Shown: positions 1-8,719, counted from the stretch's first letter. The stretch: 64,000 nucleotides of DNA from Lepiota brunneoincarnata (GCA_023014365.1 JAEBUN010000013.1:434001-498000), one strand, 5' to 3'. Notes: generated from the letters alone by a model not told the origin. Numbers and translations are program-made.

Positions 1-99
1 TCTGAGACAGATCAGGAGTCTCGCATTTGGCTCAATCCCCTTCTGTGCCCTCAATCTGACCATTGTGCTAAGTTGTCACAACCTTGAAGGGGGGGTAGG
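1..99 (+). mobile_element. 3' internal end of an LTR retrotransposon, cut by the window edge
   Basis: This short stretch ends in a G-rich tract at about 86-95, directly before a sequence that looks like the start of an LTR at 100. That arrangement is what the polypurine tract and 3' LTR junction of a + strand LTR element looks like. No coding frame can be assigned. The rest of the element lies outside the window, so its family is unknown. Confidence 0.4.
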
Positions 100-518
100 T
101 GTAAGGGGAACTCCAGGTCATTGCTCACAACTGCAGACTCAGAATTCTGATTTCCAGCCTTCCTGCACTCGGAAATCTGATCCCCAGCCCTCCTGCACTC
201 GGAAATCCGTCCCCCGACACCCCAGTACTTGGAATTCCCTCCTACACCCCTCCAATGCAGACACAAACCCTCACTGGCATGCATGACCCTATCCCGAGCC
301 CATTCTTGACTGTACTTACTTTAGGCATCCCTGACACCTCACGGCCATTTATGTAGAGTAGATTACTCAACTTGGACCTTACAGCAGGTAGTATAAGTAG
401 TGTAGGTGAGCTTGGAGAAACCTTACTCAATTCTCTAAGGTTTCTCCCTGCTCAGGTATGTACTTGGTAGAAGTCCAGAAATAACACTAAGGTTTCTCCC
501 TGCTCAGCCAATGCAACA
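100..518 (+). repeat. Probable LTR, related to the solo LTR at 25867-26328
   Basis: It opens with TGTAAGGGGA, as the solo LTR at 25867 does. Near its right end it carries a 21-bp motif (CTAAGGTTTCTCCCTGCTCAG) twice, at about 434 and 488, 54 bp apart. The solo LTR carries a similar motif (CTTAGGATTTCCCTGCAG) twice at almost the same spacing and in the same place. The right border (about 518) is uncertain; it is placed where a gypsy integrase frame resumes. No target duplication can be checked because the left part is off-window. Confidence 0.45.
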
Positions 519-520
519 CA

Positions 521-958
521 GTGACCAGGTCACCCTTACACTACTCCCCTTACTATATAGCTCATGGACTCGAACCCCTCCTACCTTTCAACCTTGCAGA
601 AGCCACCTATCTTGCTCCTGTTCTCACCAAACCCATCCCCACTGCTGACCTCATTGCCTATAGGGCTATCCAGCTCCAAAAGCATCCCCAGGACCTCAAG
701 CATGTAAAGGATTTGGTCATCAAGGCATGCTACGACTCTATTCAACAGTTTAACGAGAGGTTTGCCAACACTATCAAGGACTTCAACTTTGATCCTGGCA
801 CCCTTGGCAACAAGACACAGCCCCACTACTTTGGCCCTATGGTAGTCCTACAATGTACAAAAGGAGGTAGCTACATTCTTGCCAAGCTCAACAGAGCAAT
901 CTCCAAGCTCCGGTTTGCTGCATTTCGGCTTGTTCCTTACCACCCACACAACATCTGA
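521..958 (+). pseudogene. Ty3/gypsy integrase C-terminal fragment
   Basis: This 145-codon open frame reads YYIAHGLEPLLPFNLAEATY and then a region ending FRLVPYHPHNI, the segment after the integrase core in a common Agaricomycete gypsy group. It matches the minus-strand remnants at 15732-15935 and 15165-15590. Compared with them it lacks about a dozen residues near LVLVRNSR, an internal deletion. The upstream integrase core, RT and gag are missing: the frame begins right after the LTR at 100-518, so another element appears to have inserted into or replaced the upstream part. It is a dead fragment, and the LTR at 1100 is probably its own 3' LTR. Confidence 0.7.
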
Positions 959-1099
959 GCCATCCCACTCACCATGATCACTGACATGTCCCCACAGGAG
1001 CTCAACAAGAACACCTATGATACTGAGCCAACCAGTGACCTGCTTCCACCACTCTGACATCTGATTGACTAGGAAGTCAATATTCAAGTACCCCTCAGA

Positions 1100-1175
1100 T
1101 GTGAGGGAGGAAACACACCTACGTGCACAGCTTGTTGCATGCTTCCTCCTCACCATTGTCTCATCAGATCCTGAC
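1100..1175 (+). repeat. 3' LTR (family C), first segment, interrupted by the chromovirus
   Basis: The sequence starts TGTGAGGGAGGAAACAC and aligns with the reverse complement of the solo LTR at 29287-29680, which starts TGTGAGAAACACG. The next part of the alignment is found only after the inserted element, from 9423 on. This is therefore one LTR split by the insertion at 1176-9417. It follows the gypsy integrase fragment at 521-958 and is best read as that element's 3' LTR. Confidence 0.6.
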
Positions 1176-1873
1176 TGTTATGATCCGTGCTCCTTCTGTA
1201 TCCGAGGATAACTGGAGACGGCCTTCAATCACTCTACAAGGTGTCCGAGACGGTTGGCCTTATAGAGCTTAGTGGATCGCGCTCAATGAGATAACGAGGG
1301 AAGACGCCAAGTTAAGGCAGAGAGGTAAACGACCGCTGTTAACAAGATTAAAGCTTAGGGCTTTAATCCCTACTTGTACAGGCCTTATATACCTATGAGG
1401 TGCTATATACTCGTTATAGGTTACTTGGCTGTTCTACTGGTCGTGCGCAGTCCTGACCATGATGCACATCCTGGCTGATGGCATCCTAGTGTTATTTATA
1501 TTACAATGAGTCAGTACTCTTGCTACTGCTGTGCGATGTTCCATCGCTTTCCTCTGACTCATAATCTTCTTCTCCCGATTGTATCTCCATGGAATCTTCT
1601 CCGTTCTCGCTTTCCATTCTCTCAGTGCTTCCATCCGTATCGGAGGTTGGATCGGTTGATCCATGGTTATCTTCCTCGTCCTCGGGGTATTCCAATATAT
1701 CCTCCAAGGTTATCTCCATTCCTGCTTCTCTCGCCAGGTCCTGCATGGCGGTGTAATATTCTCCTTCCTCGTCTTCGTATTCTTGTGCCCGTAGTTGGTC
1801 TGTAGTCTCCTGTACCCATCTTGTAAAGTCGAACAATAATTCTTGTTCCTCCCGGTCTGGACTGTTCGTAACA
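1176..1873 (-). repeat. 3' LTR of the chromovirus
   Basis: A 698-bp repeat with the same length as 8720-9417 and about three substitutions (for example near 1399, 1733 and 1868). It is the 3' LTR because the element is transcribed from the minus strand. The last part of the 523-codon ORF (1501-3072) lies inside it, so the LTR encodes an acidic protein tail. Confidence 0.95.
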
Positions 1874-3072
1874 TTATCCCCTTCGTAAGGTCTGATGTCC
1901 TCATCAGACATATCCTCAGTATAATCCGACAGGCTCTCCTGTAATGTTTGATTCAGCGATGGGGTCCCAGTCGAAGTATGGGTCGGGTTCTGGGGAGTCG
2001 CTTCGGTAGCTTGGTGGTCTGGGGATGGCGGGTCTTGGGTGAGGTCGATGACGATGGGTTCTCTGGAGCAAATGGTGGCGGGTGCGCCGAAGGATCGATT
2101 CAGGAAGTCGGTGGCTTCCGCTAGCAGATGTGGTGGTGGCGTTGGTGGTCGGAATGACGACGGGGGCATTTTGAATTCGGGTGCGGAGGGGTCTGGCTGA
2201 AGCGGGGTGCTGCTCGGTGCTTGTAACAATGTGTCGAATATTGTTGTTTGTGGTTTTGCGTGTGAGGGATCGAGCTCTGCTTGGTATTCCTCGTGGGCGG
2301 CGATACAGGCCAGGTACCATACTTGCGGGTTGATGCTGGTAAGGGTTTCTCTCGCAGTGCTTCTCGTAATGGCCTGGGGCAATCTTTCGACAATATCGAC
2401 ATTGGTAGCGCGGGCATCCTGCTTTGATATGGCCGAATCGACGGCAGCAATTGCAGCGAGTTCGGGTGGTGGATAAGTGAGTGGTGGTAGTCCCGATGGG
2501 GGCGTCATTAGAAGCAGATATAGCTTGTACAACACTTGATGGTTGGTTACTCGTATCCACCATGGGAGGGTTGGGAGGTTGGGTGGTGGTCCCGATAGGT
2601 AGGATAGGGCAGTCCTGACTTCCGCTTCCATTGCTCGGGCTTGGGATCGGACTCTCGAACGGGAATTCGGTGAGAGCGGTTGATAGCATGGCAAAAATGG
2701 TATTGCGGTCCTGTTCCTCTGTTGCGCTAGAAAGAATAGTGGCGCATAGTTTTTTGAATTCTGTTGCTCGGTCGTGGACGAGGCGCTTGTGATACAGAAG
2801 AGCAGTAAATGTCTTCCAGCAGGTGTCGACCAGGGGTACCATCGCTGGACTGCGTTTAAGACGGGTTCCGGTAATATGAAAGGGAACTTCGTGTAAAAGG
2901 ATGGATCGTATCTCGGGTTGGTTGGAGGGAAAGAAGGTATGCCGGATGATATAAGGACTGTTGGTCCTGTCTGGTTGGTCGTCAGCGGTATCGGTGGCAG
3001 GGTTAGGTTGGCTATTTCCTGTGACGCGGTTTGCCAGGGATATGATTCTTTCCCGGATGAGAAGGCGTCCAT
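1501..3072 (-). CDS. Chromovirus 3' accessory ORF, frame A, with LTR-encoded acidic tail
   Basis: A 523-codon open frame after pol. The first ~140 codons look weakly protein-like. From MEAEVRTALSYLSG onward it reads as a plausible protein, with NPQVWYLACIAAHEEYQAEL, a short hydrophobic stretch EPIVIDLTQD that resembles a SUMO-interaction motif, and a C-terminal part rich in Asp and Glu. That last part (DFTRWVQETTDQLRAQEYED onward) is encoded within the 3' LTR; an isolated copy lies in the 5' LTR at 9045-9417. It overlaps the zinc-finger ORF at 1916-3130 over about 1.15 kb in another frame. Function is unknown. It may be joined by splicing or frameshift to the other frame. Confidence 0.5.
   Translation of the reverse strand: MDAFSSGKESYPWQTASQEIANLTLPPIPLTTNQTGPTVLISSGIPSFPPTNPRYDPSFYTKFPFILPEPVLNAVQRWYPWSTPAGRHLLLFCITSASSTTEQQNSKNYAPLFFLAQQRNRTAIPFLPCYQPLSPNSRSRVRSQARAMEAEVRTALSYLSGPPPNLPTLPWWIRVTNHQVLYKLYLLLMTPPSGLPPLTYPPPELAAIAAVDSAISKQDARATNVDIVERLPQAITRSTARETLTSINPQVWYLACIAAHEEYQAELDPSHAKPQTTIFDTLLQAPSSTPLQPDPSAPEFKMPPSSFRPPTPPPHLLAEATDFLNRSFGAPATICSREPIVIDLTQDPPSPDHQATEATPQNPTHTSTGTPSLNQTLQESLSDYTEDMSDEDIRPYEGDNVTNSPDREEQELLFDFTRWVQETTDQLRAQEYEDEEGEYYTAMQDLAREAGMEITLEDILEYPEDEEDNHGSTDPTSDTDGSTERMESENGEDSMEIQSGEEDYESEESDGTSHSSSKSTDSL
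1874..1886 (-). other. Polypurine tract of the chromovirus
   Basis: On the sense strand, GAAGGGGATAA sits directly against the TGTTACGA start of the 3' LTR. That is the position and composition expected of the plus-strand primer. The ORF at 1501-3072 reads straight through it. Confidence 0.7.
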
Positions 3073-3130
3073 CGTTGTCTGGCTCTGGGAGGTCTGGAGT
3101 GGTTGCTCGAGTGTTGGGTGGTTGGGTCAT
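1916..3130 (-). CDS. Chromovirus 3' accessory ORF, frame B, with Cys/His zinc-finger-like cluster
   Basis: A 404-codon open frame that begins inside the end of pol (overlap about 3012-3130). Residues ~80-170 look helical (LVDTCWKTFTALLYHKRL). Around residues 226-260 there is a cluster, CNCCRRFGHIKAGCPRYQ followed by CRYC, GHYEKHC, which has the spacing of tandem zinc-binding knuckles. The tail ends DWDPIAESNITGEPVGLY. Such extra 3' zinc-finger ORFs occur in Agaricomycete gypsy elements as far as I recall; no function is established here. A nucleic-acid binding role is inferred from the Cys/His cluster only. It overlaps frame A for most of its length. Confidence 0.5.
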   Translation of the reverse strand: MTQPPNTRATTPDLPEPDNDGRLLIRERIISLANRVTGNSQPNPATDTADDQPDRTNSPYIIRHTFFPSNQPEIRSILLHEVPFHITGTRLKRSPAMVPLVDTCWKTFTALLYHKRLVHDRATEFKKLCATILSSATEEQDRNTIFAMLSTALTEFPFESPIPSPSNGSGSQDCPILPIGTTTQPPNPPMVDTSNQPSSVVQAISASNDAPIGTTTTHLSTTRTRCNCCRRFGHIKAGCPRYQCRYCRKIAPGHYEKHCERNPYQHQPASMVPGLYRRPRGIPSRARSLTRKTTNNNIRHIVTSTEQHPASARPLRTRIQNAPVVIPTTNATTTSASGSHRLPESILRRTRHHLLQRTHRHRPHPRPAIPRPPSYRSDSPEPDPYFDWDPIAESNITGEPVGLY

Positions 3131-5882
3131 TGGTGGGGTTGTCTAATTTGTGGGCCCTTTTATATTCTTCAATGACTTCCTTGGCGTTCTCCAGGTTTGC
3201 TTCTGGCTCCCAGGAATCCTCGGTGGGAAGGTATCCTTTCCATCTGACTAGGAATTGATACTTGTTCCGGAATTTTCTGTGGCGCAGTATTGACTTGACC
3301 TCGTATTCTTCTTCTCCATTTACAAGGTCGGGTGGTGGGGCTGTGTTGTATTCCCCATGTGTGTCGTTCTCTTCTGCAGGCATTAGGAGGCTTGCATGAA
3401 ACTTGTTGTGGATCTTCCATTTGATGGGTAATTTTAGTTCGTAGGTTACAGGTCCGAGTTTTCTTGTTATGGTGAAGGGACCTTCTCGGTGTTGGGCCAG
3501 TTTCTTTGAGGCGTACTGAATTGGGAGGTTGCGGTTGTCGAGCCAAACCTTTTGTCCAACTTTTAGATTGATATCTGGCCGGTTATATCTTGCAGCCATT
3601 TTTAGTCTGGCTTGTTCATGCGCAGCTTGGGCTTCTTGGCGTATCTTGGCGAGGTATTTAAACTTCTCTCCTATTGCTGGAATGTTCGTTGGCTCCTCGG
3701 AGGTCGGAAATCCTTTGGGGCTTGATCCATAGAGGAGTTCAAATGGGGTATGTTGGTGTTCGGCGTGTGTTTTCGAGTTGTGGACATATTCCAGGAGTGG
3801 GAGTGCCTTTACCCATTTGTTCGGGTTCGATGAGCAATAGATGCCAAGGTAGAGTTCTATTTCTTGATTGAATTGCTCTGTTTGTCCGTCTGTCTGGGGG
3901 TGGTAGGCGGTAGAGAGTGCTTGTTTGATTCCGAGTTGTTTGTAGAATTCTTTCATGGATTTGGCAGCAAATCTGGGGTCGCGATCACTGAGAACTTTCT
4001 CGGGAAGGCCAAATCTAGAGAATAGCCGTTTGATAAGAATTTTGGCGATCTTGTCTGCGTTGGCGGTTTTCGCAGTAGGTTCTAGAATTATCCCCTTCGT
4101 AAGCTGGTCGACCACGACCAGTATAGAATCATGGGGTCCGTCCGGGGGTAGGTCTGTGATAAGATCCATCGAGATGTTCGAGAATGGACGGGTAGAACGG
4201 GGTCCAGGGATAGGTTGAAGCGGTGGTTTTAGGGGGTGGCGATTGATCTTGTATTGTTGGCAAGCACCACATCCTTTGACGTAGTTTTTGACAAATGATC
4301 GCATCCCAGGCCAGTAGGCGTATTCCTGGAGTTTTCTAGTTGTTTCTGCGATTCCAGGGTGTCCTGCGGTAGGTGAGTCGTGTACTCTTTGCAGTAAGCG
4401 GCGTCTGAGGTGTAAATCTTGTGGTATAAATAGCTTTCCTTGAACACGTGGGTGTCCTGAGTCGTCTTCTTGGGCGATGTCGGTCTGTTTCTTTTTCTTC
4501 CACAGCTCTTTTATTTCCTTTTTAGTGTTTTCGTCGATAATATGGATATGTTGTGGCTGTTCTGGGGTGAAGAATTTGTCAGGGAGTGCAACGACCTGTT
4601 TGTTGTCTCTTGTCTTGGGTTCATGATCGGGTCGTCTGGAAAGGGCATCTGCTGGTCCGTTTTTCTTTCCAGGGATATGTCGGATTTCGATGTCAAATCG
4701 TTGCATGTAGGCAATCCATCGGGCTTGTCTTCTGCTGAGGTCTTCAGGTTTTCTCCAGCGGCGAAGGTTGTCGTGATCTGACCATACGATGGTCTTGTGT
4801 GATGATCCTTCTATGTGGTGACGCCATTCTTTGAGTGCTCGGATAATGGCGAAGAGTTCCTGTTTGGAGCAATGATAGTTGCATTCGGCTGGTGAGAATC
4901 CTTTCGAGAAGTATGCGACTGGGTGTTTAACTCCATTGTTGTCGCGTTGAAGTAGGACTGCTCCTGATGCAAATAGTGATGCGTCACATTCGATTTCGAA
5001 GGGTTTGTTTCGGTCGGGGACCATTAATACCGGTTCGCTTTGGAATTTTCTCTTGAGAGTATCGAAGGCATTCTGGCATTCTTCTGTCCATTCGAATTTC
5101 TTGGTTTTGGACATTAGGGCATTGAGAGGTTTTGCCCATGTGGCGTATTGGTGTATGAATTTTCGATAGAAGTTGCAAAATCCTATGAATTTTCGTACGT
5201 CGCGCGGGGTAGTTGGTGTTAGCCATTCAGCGATGCCTTTGAGCTTTGCTGGGTCCATCGAAACTGAGTCGGGAGTGATAATAACTCCTAGATATTCGAG
5301 TTGTTGTCGTTCGAATTCGCATTTCTCGGTTTTGAGGTATAGATCGTTGTCCTTGAGTATCTTGAGTACTTCTCTTGTGAGGCGTCGAAGTTCTTGTTTT
5401 GTTTTTGCGTGAATGAGGATGTCGTCCATGTAAACGATTACTCCTCCATTGTCGATGAGTTTTCGGAATAATGAGTCCATCATGGTTTGGAATGTTGCTG
5501 GGGAGTTACACATTCCAAAGAACATAACCGTGGGTTCAAATAATCCTCGGGGTGTCCTGAAGGCTCCTTTCCATTCATCTCCTTTGCGTATGCGGATGTT
5601 GTTGTATCCTGCTCGTACGTCGAGTTTGGTAAAGTATTTTGATCCTCGGAGTTTGTCGAGAATATGAGAGATGAGGGGGAGGTTGTATGCATTTTTGACG
5701 GTATGCTCGTTGAGGTACCTGTAGTCTTGACAGGGGCGTAGTTTTCCGTCTTTCTTTCCTACGAAGAAGAAGGGTGATGCCATTGGCGATTCGGATGGTC
5801 GAATGTATCCCTTTTGAAGGTTTTCTTCTAGGAACGTGTCGAGTTCCTTTTCTTCATTGAGGGAGAGTCGGTAGGACTTCAT
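3012..5882 (-). CDS. pol: Pol: reverse transcriptase, RNase H, integrase, chromodomain
   Basis: 956 codons from the first ATG after an in-frame stop. RT covers about residues 20-200 with VYMDDILIHAK as the catalytic box. RNase H/tether follows (FEIECDASLFASGAVL). Integrase has an HHCC zinc region (HDSPTAGHPG ... CGACQQ), then core residues D in SMDLITDLP, D in LSDRDPRF and E in DGQTEQFNQEI. The C-terminus is a chromodomain (EYEVKSILRHRKFRNKYQFL, then VRWKGY, DSWEPEANLENAKEVI). The true polyprotein begins upstream: codons from 5945 down are open and read FPPQRPWDHKIEL, the usual protease-RT linker, and the stop at 5946-5948 separates it from the protease. The end overlaps the accessory ORFs. 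Confidence 0.93.
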   Translation of the reverse strand: MKSYRLSLNEEKELDTFLEENLQKGYIRPSESPMASPFFFVGKKDGKLRPCQDYRYLNEHTVKNAYNLPLISHILDKLRGSKYFTKLDVRAGYNNIRIRKGDEWKGAFRTPRGLFEPTVMFFGMCNSPATFQTMMDSLFRKLIDNGGVIVYMDDILIHAKTKQELRRLTREVLKILKDNDLYLKTEKCEFERQQLEYLGVIITPDSVSMDPAKLKGIAEWLTPTTPRDVRKFIGFCNFYRKFIHQYATWAKPLNALMSKTKKFEWTEECQNAFDTLKRKFQSEPVLMVPDRNKPFEIECDASLFASGAVLLQRDNNGVKHPVAYFSKGFSPAECNYHCSKQELFAIIRALKEWRHHIEGSSHKTIVWSDHDNLRRWRKPEDLSRRQARWIAYMQRFDIEIRHIPGKKNGPADALSRRPDHEPKTRDNKQVVALPDKFFTPEQPQHIHIIDENTKKEIKELWKKKKQTDIAQEDDSGHPRVQGKLFIPQDLHLRRRLLQRVHDSPTAGHPGIAETTRKLQEYAYWPGMRSFVKNYVKGCGACQQYKINRHPLKPPLQPIPGPRSTRPFSNISMDLITDLPPDGPHDSILVVVDQLTKGIILEPTAKTANADKIAKILIKRLFSRFGLPEKVLSDRDPRFAAKSMKEFYKQLGIKQALSTAYHPQTDGQTEQFNQEIELYLGIYCSSNPNKWVKALPLLEYVHNSKTHAEHQHTPFELLYGSSPKGFPTSEEPTNIPAIGEKFKYLAKIRQEAQAAHEQARLKMAARYNRPDINLKVGQKVWLDNRNLPIQYASKKLAQHREGPFTITRKLGPVTYELKLPIKWKIHNKFHASLLMPAEENDTHGEYNTAPPPDLVNGEEEYEVKSILRHRKFRNKYQFLVRWKGYLPTEDSWEPEANLENAKEVIEEYKRAHKLDNPTNDPTTQHSSNHSRPPRARQRWTPSHPGKNHIPGKPRHRK

Positions 5883-5945
5883 GGCAATTGGTTTGAATGA
5901 TTCCTTGAGTTCAATTTTGTGATCCCATGGTCGTTGTGGGGGGAA

Positions 5946-6673
5946 TCATTCGGCTTGTTTCTTGCTAAATACTGGGAGGTATTCGTGGAATTCCATGGGT
6001 ACGACTTTTCTTGGGTCGTCGTTTTTCTTTTCTCCGTGTTGTACGGCGAGGAATTGTGATGCGGAGGCTTTGAAGTTGATTTCTTCGAAGCTTGTGGGCT
6101 CTAGTGTGGAGATGTGGTTGAGTTGGTCGTTGTAGATCCAATCGGGTTCCATGGATTGGATGAGTTCTCGGAATATAGTGTTGTCCCAACGTTCGTTTCT
6201 CCAGCGTAGTTGTTTGGCATCCCAGTCGATGTCTGGGTTGTGTTCTGCAAGCCAAGGGAATCCAAGGATGAGTCTTGGGCTTCCGAGGGAGACTACTTTT
6301 GGTTTGATCTCCATATTCTTCCCATTAACTGTTAGGTTGAGGGTCGTGTAGTGGGTGGCTGTTCCATTTTCGTTAACAGATCCATCGGCATTTCGTACTT
6401 CGATGGGTCGATCGAGGGGTGTTGTTTTGAATGAATGTTGTTTGACCATTCCGGGGTCAATGAAGTTTCCTGCTGCTCCTGAGTCGAGTAGGGCGAGTAG
6501 TTCCACGCTTTCGGGTCCTTCCTTAGTGAATTTGTGTTTTCGGATTCGACAGGGTAGATGTATTATGCGTGCTGACGATTCCTGTAACTTTACAACATTA
6601 ATATCATTTTGTGAATAGGAAAGGGAAGGAGGTCTTTGTGGAGGGCTAGACGTGGTGGCTAGTCTCCTTAGGC
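5946..6673 (-). CDS. Pol N-terminal part: retroviral-type aspartic protease, ended by TGA
   Basis: This frame is open from the gag stop down to a TGA at 5946-5948. The protease active site is ALLDSGAAGNFID (about codon 60). The second hydrophobic motif is LILGFPWL. The frame has no good ATG and is in the -1 frame relative to gag, so it is reached by frameshifting at 6674-6680. The TGA lies where related elements have Arg in the KQAE-(R)-FPP linker. A CGA to TGA change would explain it, so protease and RT are separated by a single mutation. Confidence 0.8.
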
Positions 6674-7792
6674 AAAATCCTTGACCAGAGGGGCATCTGG
6701 GTGGTTGGATTCATTTGCAAAATGTTCGTAGATGTCCTCAACTTCTTCGTCGGTTGCATCTTCTAGTATGTTGTATAGCGAGTTCTTTTTCCTGTAGCTT
6801 GCTTGTCTTCTTCTGGATATTGCATTTGACCGGTTTCTGGCATCCAAGTTGCGGGGTAATTCGGATCGGCGATATATTGTCTTCTTGGTGGGGCATTCGC
6901 GGGCGAAGTGTCCAGTCTTGCGGCAGTTGAAGCATCTCTTTTCCTTGAGATCCTTTCTTTGGGCGTCCGTGAGGATTGCATTGAGGGCTTCGCGGGTGCG
7001 TTCTTGTACCAACTGGTGGAGTCTGTCTTCTTCGGTCTCCTCGTCTTCATCAGCTTCCTCGGCGAGTAGATCTGGCTCGTCCTCAAAGTCGAGGTTGTAG
7101 ACTGCTTCGGCGAGTTGGTCAATATCCATTGCGTTAGGGTCTGTTGCTTGATAGGGCAGTGGGACACGGCGCGTAAAAGCATTTCTTTTCCCTTTAAATG
7201 GGCGAGTGCGCGAAGTTGTTGAAAACGAGGGAGTTCCTCGAGTTTGCATATAGTCGCGTTGAGTTTGTAGTATTTGATATGCTGTTCGAGCTTGCTTGAA
7301 CCAGTCGCTGAGTTTGTTTCCTGGATTGAGGCTAATTGTCTTGATTGCGACGGGGCGATCCAGCCCATTCTTGAAATAGTTGACCGCCGCCACTCCATCT
7401 CCAAGGTCGGCCTGATAGGCAAGTATCTGGAACTGGGATATGTAATCATCGATATATCGTCCATTCTGTTTGAGGTGGCGGATTCTGTCCATTGCATCGG
7501 CAGGGACATTGTTTGGGGCGAAGGATGTATCGAGTCCTTCGAGAAATTTCTTCCATGTCGGAAGGGTCTGGCTTCCATCAAGTTCTTTGTTTGATTCCAA
7601 GAATGCTCCTCTCCATGTTGCGGCGGGGCTGGTGGACATGTATGAAAGGGCGAATTGTATCTTGGTCTTGTCATCGGGAAAGGCTCCTGGCTTTGCATCG
7701 ATGTATAGTTGTACTGCATCCTTCCAGAGGCGGAAGTAGTCGGTCTCTCCATTAAAGGTTGGGGGTGTATTGATTTTTGCGGAGGAGGCCAT
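6668..7792 (-). CDS. gag: Gag with CCHC zinc knuckle
   Basis: 374 codons from the ATG at 7792. The N-terminal two thirds match the capsid-like fold of Ty3/gypsy gag (WKDAVQLYIDAKP, TWKKFLEGLDTSFAP, YISQFQILAYQADL). A CCHC knuckle CFNCRKTGHFARECP lies near residue 290. It ends ...LVKDFA with TAA at 6668-6670, just after the slippery heptamer. The frame stays open upstream of the ATG to 8074 with a Pro/Ser-rich sequence but no ATG. A longer Gag that reaches the ORF at 8035-8529 through one shift is possible. Confidence 0.9.
   Translation of the reverse strand: MASSAKINTPPTFNGETDYFRLWKDAVQLYIDAKPGAFPDDKTKIQFALSYMSTSPAATWRGAFLESNKELDGSQTLPTWKKFLEGLDTSFAPNNVPADAMDRIRHLKQNGRYIDDYISQFQILAYQADLGDGVAAVNYFKNGLDRPVAIKTISLNPGNKLSDWFKQARTAYQILQTQRDYMQTRGTPSFSTTSRTRPFKGKRNAFTRRVPLPYQATDPNAMDIDQLAEAVYNLDFEDEPDLLAEEADEDEETEEDRLHQLVQERTREALNAILTDAQRKDLKEKRCFNCRKTGHFARECPTKKTIYRRSELPRNLDARNRSNAISRRRQASYRKKNSLYNILEDATDEEVEDIYEHFANESNHPDAPLVKDFA
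6674..6680 (-). promoter_or_regulatory. Putative -1 programmed frameshift site GGATTTT
   Basis: The heptamer G GAT TTT is in the gag frame, one codon before the gag stop (GCC TAA). After a slip of -1 the next codons are TGC CTA AGG AGA CTA, exactly the frame that runs open into the protease. The heptamer fits the X XXY YYZ register only loosely (GGA is not homopolymeric). GGAUUUU is, as I recall, a functional shifty site in some plant RNA viruses. Confidence 0.6.
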
Positions 7793-8034
7793 ATTGTTAA
7801 TGTCAGAGGTTGTGGATTCCTCGTCGGAAGTGTGAATAGACCCGGTAGTGGGGCTAACTTCGGATGGTTCGGATTGTACAGGGGAACTGGATCGAGGCGG
7901 TGAGTGTACCAGTGATCCAAGTGGTGATGTGAGGGGTGAGAATGCTCTTGGGGGTTTCTGTTGCGAAGTGTTGTCGCTAGTTCTTGTACTTGTTGAGGGT
8001 TGAGGACCGGAGGATGGGGTAGATGTTCTATGAA

Positions 8035-8529
8035 TCAGCTCCCCGAGCTTTGAGCGGGTAGAGGTGGCAGTTCTTTCAGGTGGTGGTTGTTTAGGTAGGG
8101 ATTGAAGAACTGATGCTGGGGGTGCTGGGTATCCTGGGTCTTCTGTTCGACGTTGAACTCTCTCGGTAGGTTGTGTAGGGTACGGTGCGGAACCAGAGGG
8201 TGAACGAGTGAGGGGTATAGGTTTTGTTTTCTTTTTAGGGTCCGTGGTGGAGGGGGTGTGAAGTCGGGTTCGGAGTCGGTTGTCGACCAGTCAGAACTGT
8301 TGGATTCTTCGTAGTCGGTGGCAAGGGGGTCGTTTCGGTTTGTAGACAGGGTGAAGAGGGAAGAAGTTGAAGGTGAAGGTGAGGGTGAATAAACAACGCT
8401 TGCGGGTGCGTTATCCCAATCGACGCTTGAAGGTGCGGATGACCTATATACAACGCTTACGGGTGCGTTATCCCAATCAACACTTAAAGGTGTGGATGAC
8501 CTATCAACGCTTTCGGTGCGTCTGACCAA
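8035..8529 (-). CDS. Short Ser/Pro-rich ORF upstream of gag, possible displaced Gag N-terminus
   Basis: 164 codons, no domain recognised. It starts with two near-identical copies of SVDWDNAPxSVVY, encoded by a ~58-bp tandem repeat at about 8400-8510. The rest is Ser/Pro/Thr-rich (SPSPSPSTSSLFTLSTN) and ends at a TGA at 8035. The gag frame is open just downstream in a different phase, so a one-base shift near 8035-8074 would fuse this ORF to Gag. It could equally be a small untranslated leader ORF. Confidence 0.35.
   Translation of the reverse strand: MVRRTESVDRSSTPLSVDWDNAPVSVVYRSSAPSSVDWDNAPASVVYSPSPSPSTSSLFTLSTNRNDPLATDYEESNSSDWSTTDSEPDFTPPPPRTLKRKQNLYPSLVHPLVPHRTLHNLPREFNVEQKTQDTQHPQHQFFNPYLNNHHLKELPPLPAQSSGS
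8400..8510. repeat. Two-copy tandem repeat, ~58-bp unit
   Basis: The segment GGGTGCGTTATCCCAATC occurs twice (about 8404 and 8462), each followed by an imperfect continuation up to GATGACCTAT. It lies in the leader between the 5' LTR and gag. Confidence 0.7.
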
Positions 8530-8705
8530 GGGTGCAGAGGGTATGGTGGCCTGCTCTACGGGGGTGTATCACCGGACAGCGACAAGGTGTGTCGTCAGAT
8601 ACGGTTGGCACTCGGATAGCAATAAAGCGTATCGTCTGCCGGTGTGGAAGGGTAGTGACAAGGCGTACCGATACCACGGGGTGTATGATGGAGGTTGTCC
8701 AAAGG

Positions 8706-8717
8706 AAGCTTTAATCT
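8706..8717 (-). promoter_or_regulatory. Self-priming primer-binding site of the chromovirus
   Basis: Two bases inside the 5' LTR, the sense strand reads AGATTAAAGCTT. This is the perfect 12-nt complement of AAGCTTTAATCT in the LTR (8889-8900), which lies about 30 nt downstream of the TATA box and so is where the transcript should begin. No match to a tRNA 3' end (TGG...) is seen at this spot. Confidence 0.65.
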
Positions 8718-8719
8718 AA

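Noticed and set aside
1160..1175. A second hammerhead core (CTGATGAG on the minus strand)
   Set aside because: There is no GAAA and no helix-forming arms at the right distance.
6763..7920. 385-codon minus frame overlapping gag
   Set aside because: It is a frame shadow of gag; gag carries the capsid and zinc-knuckle motifs.
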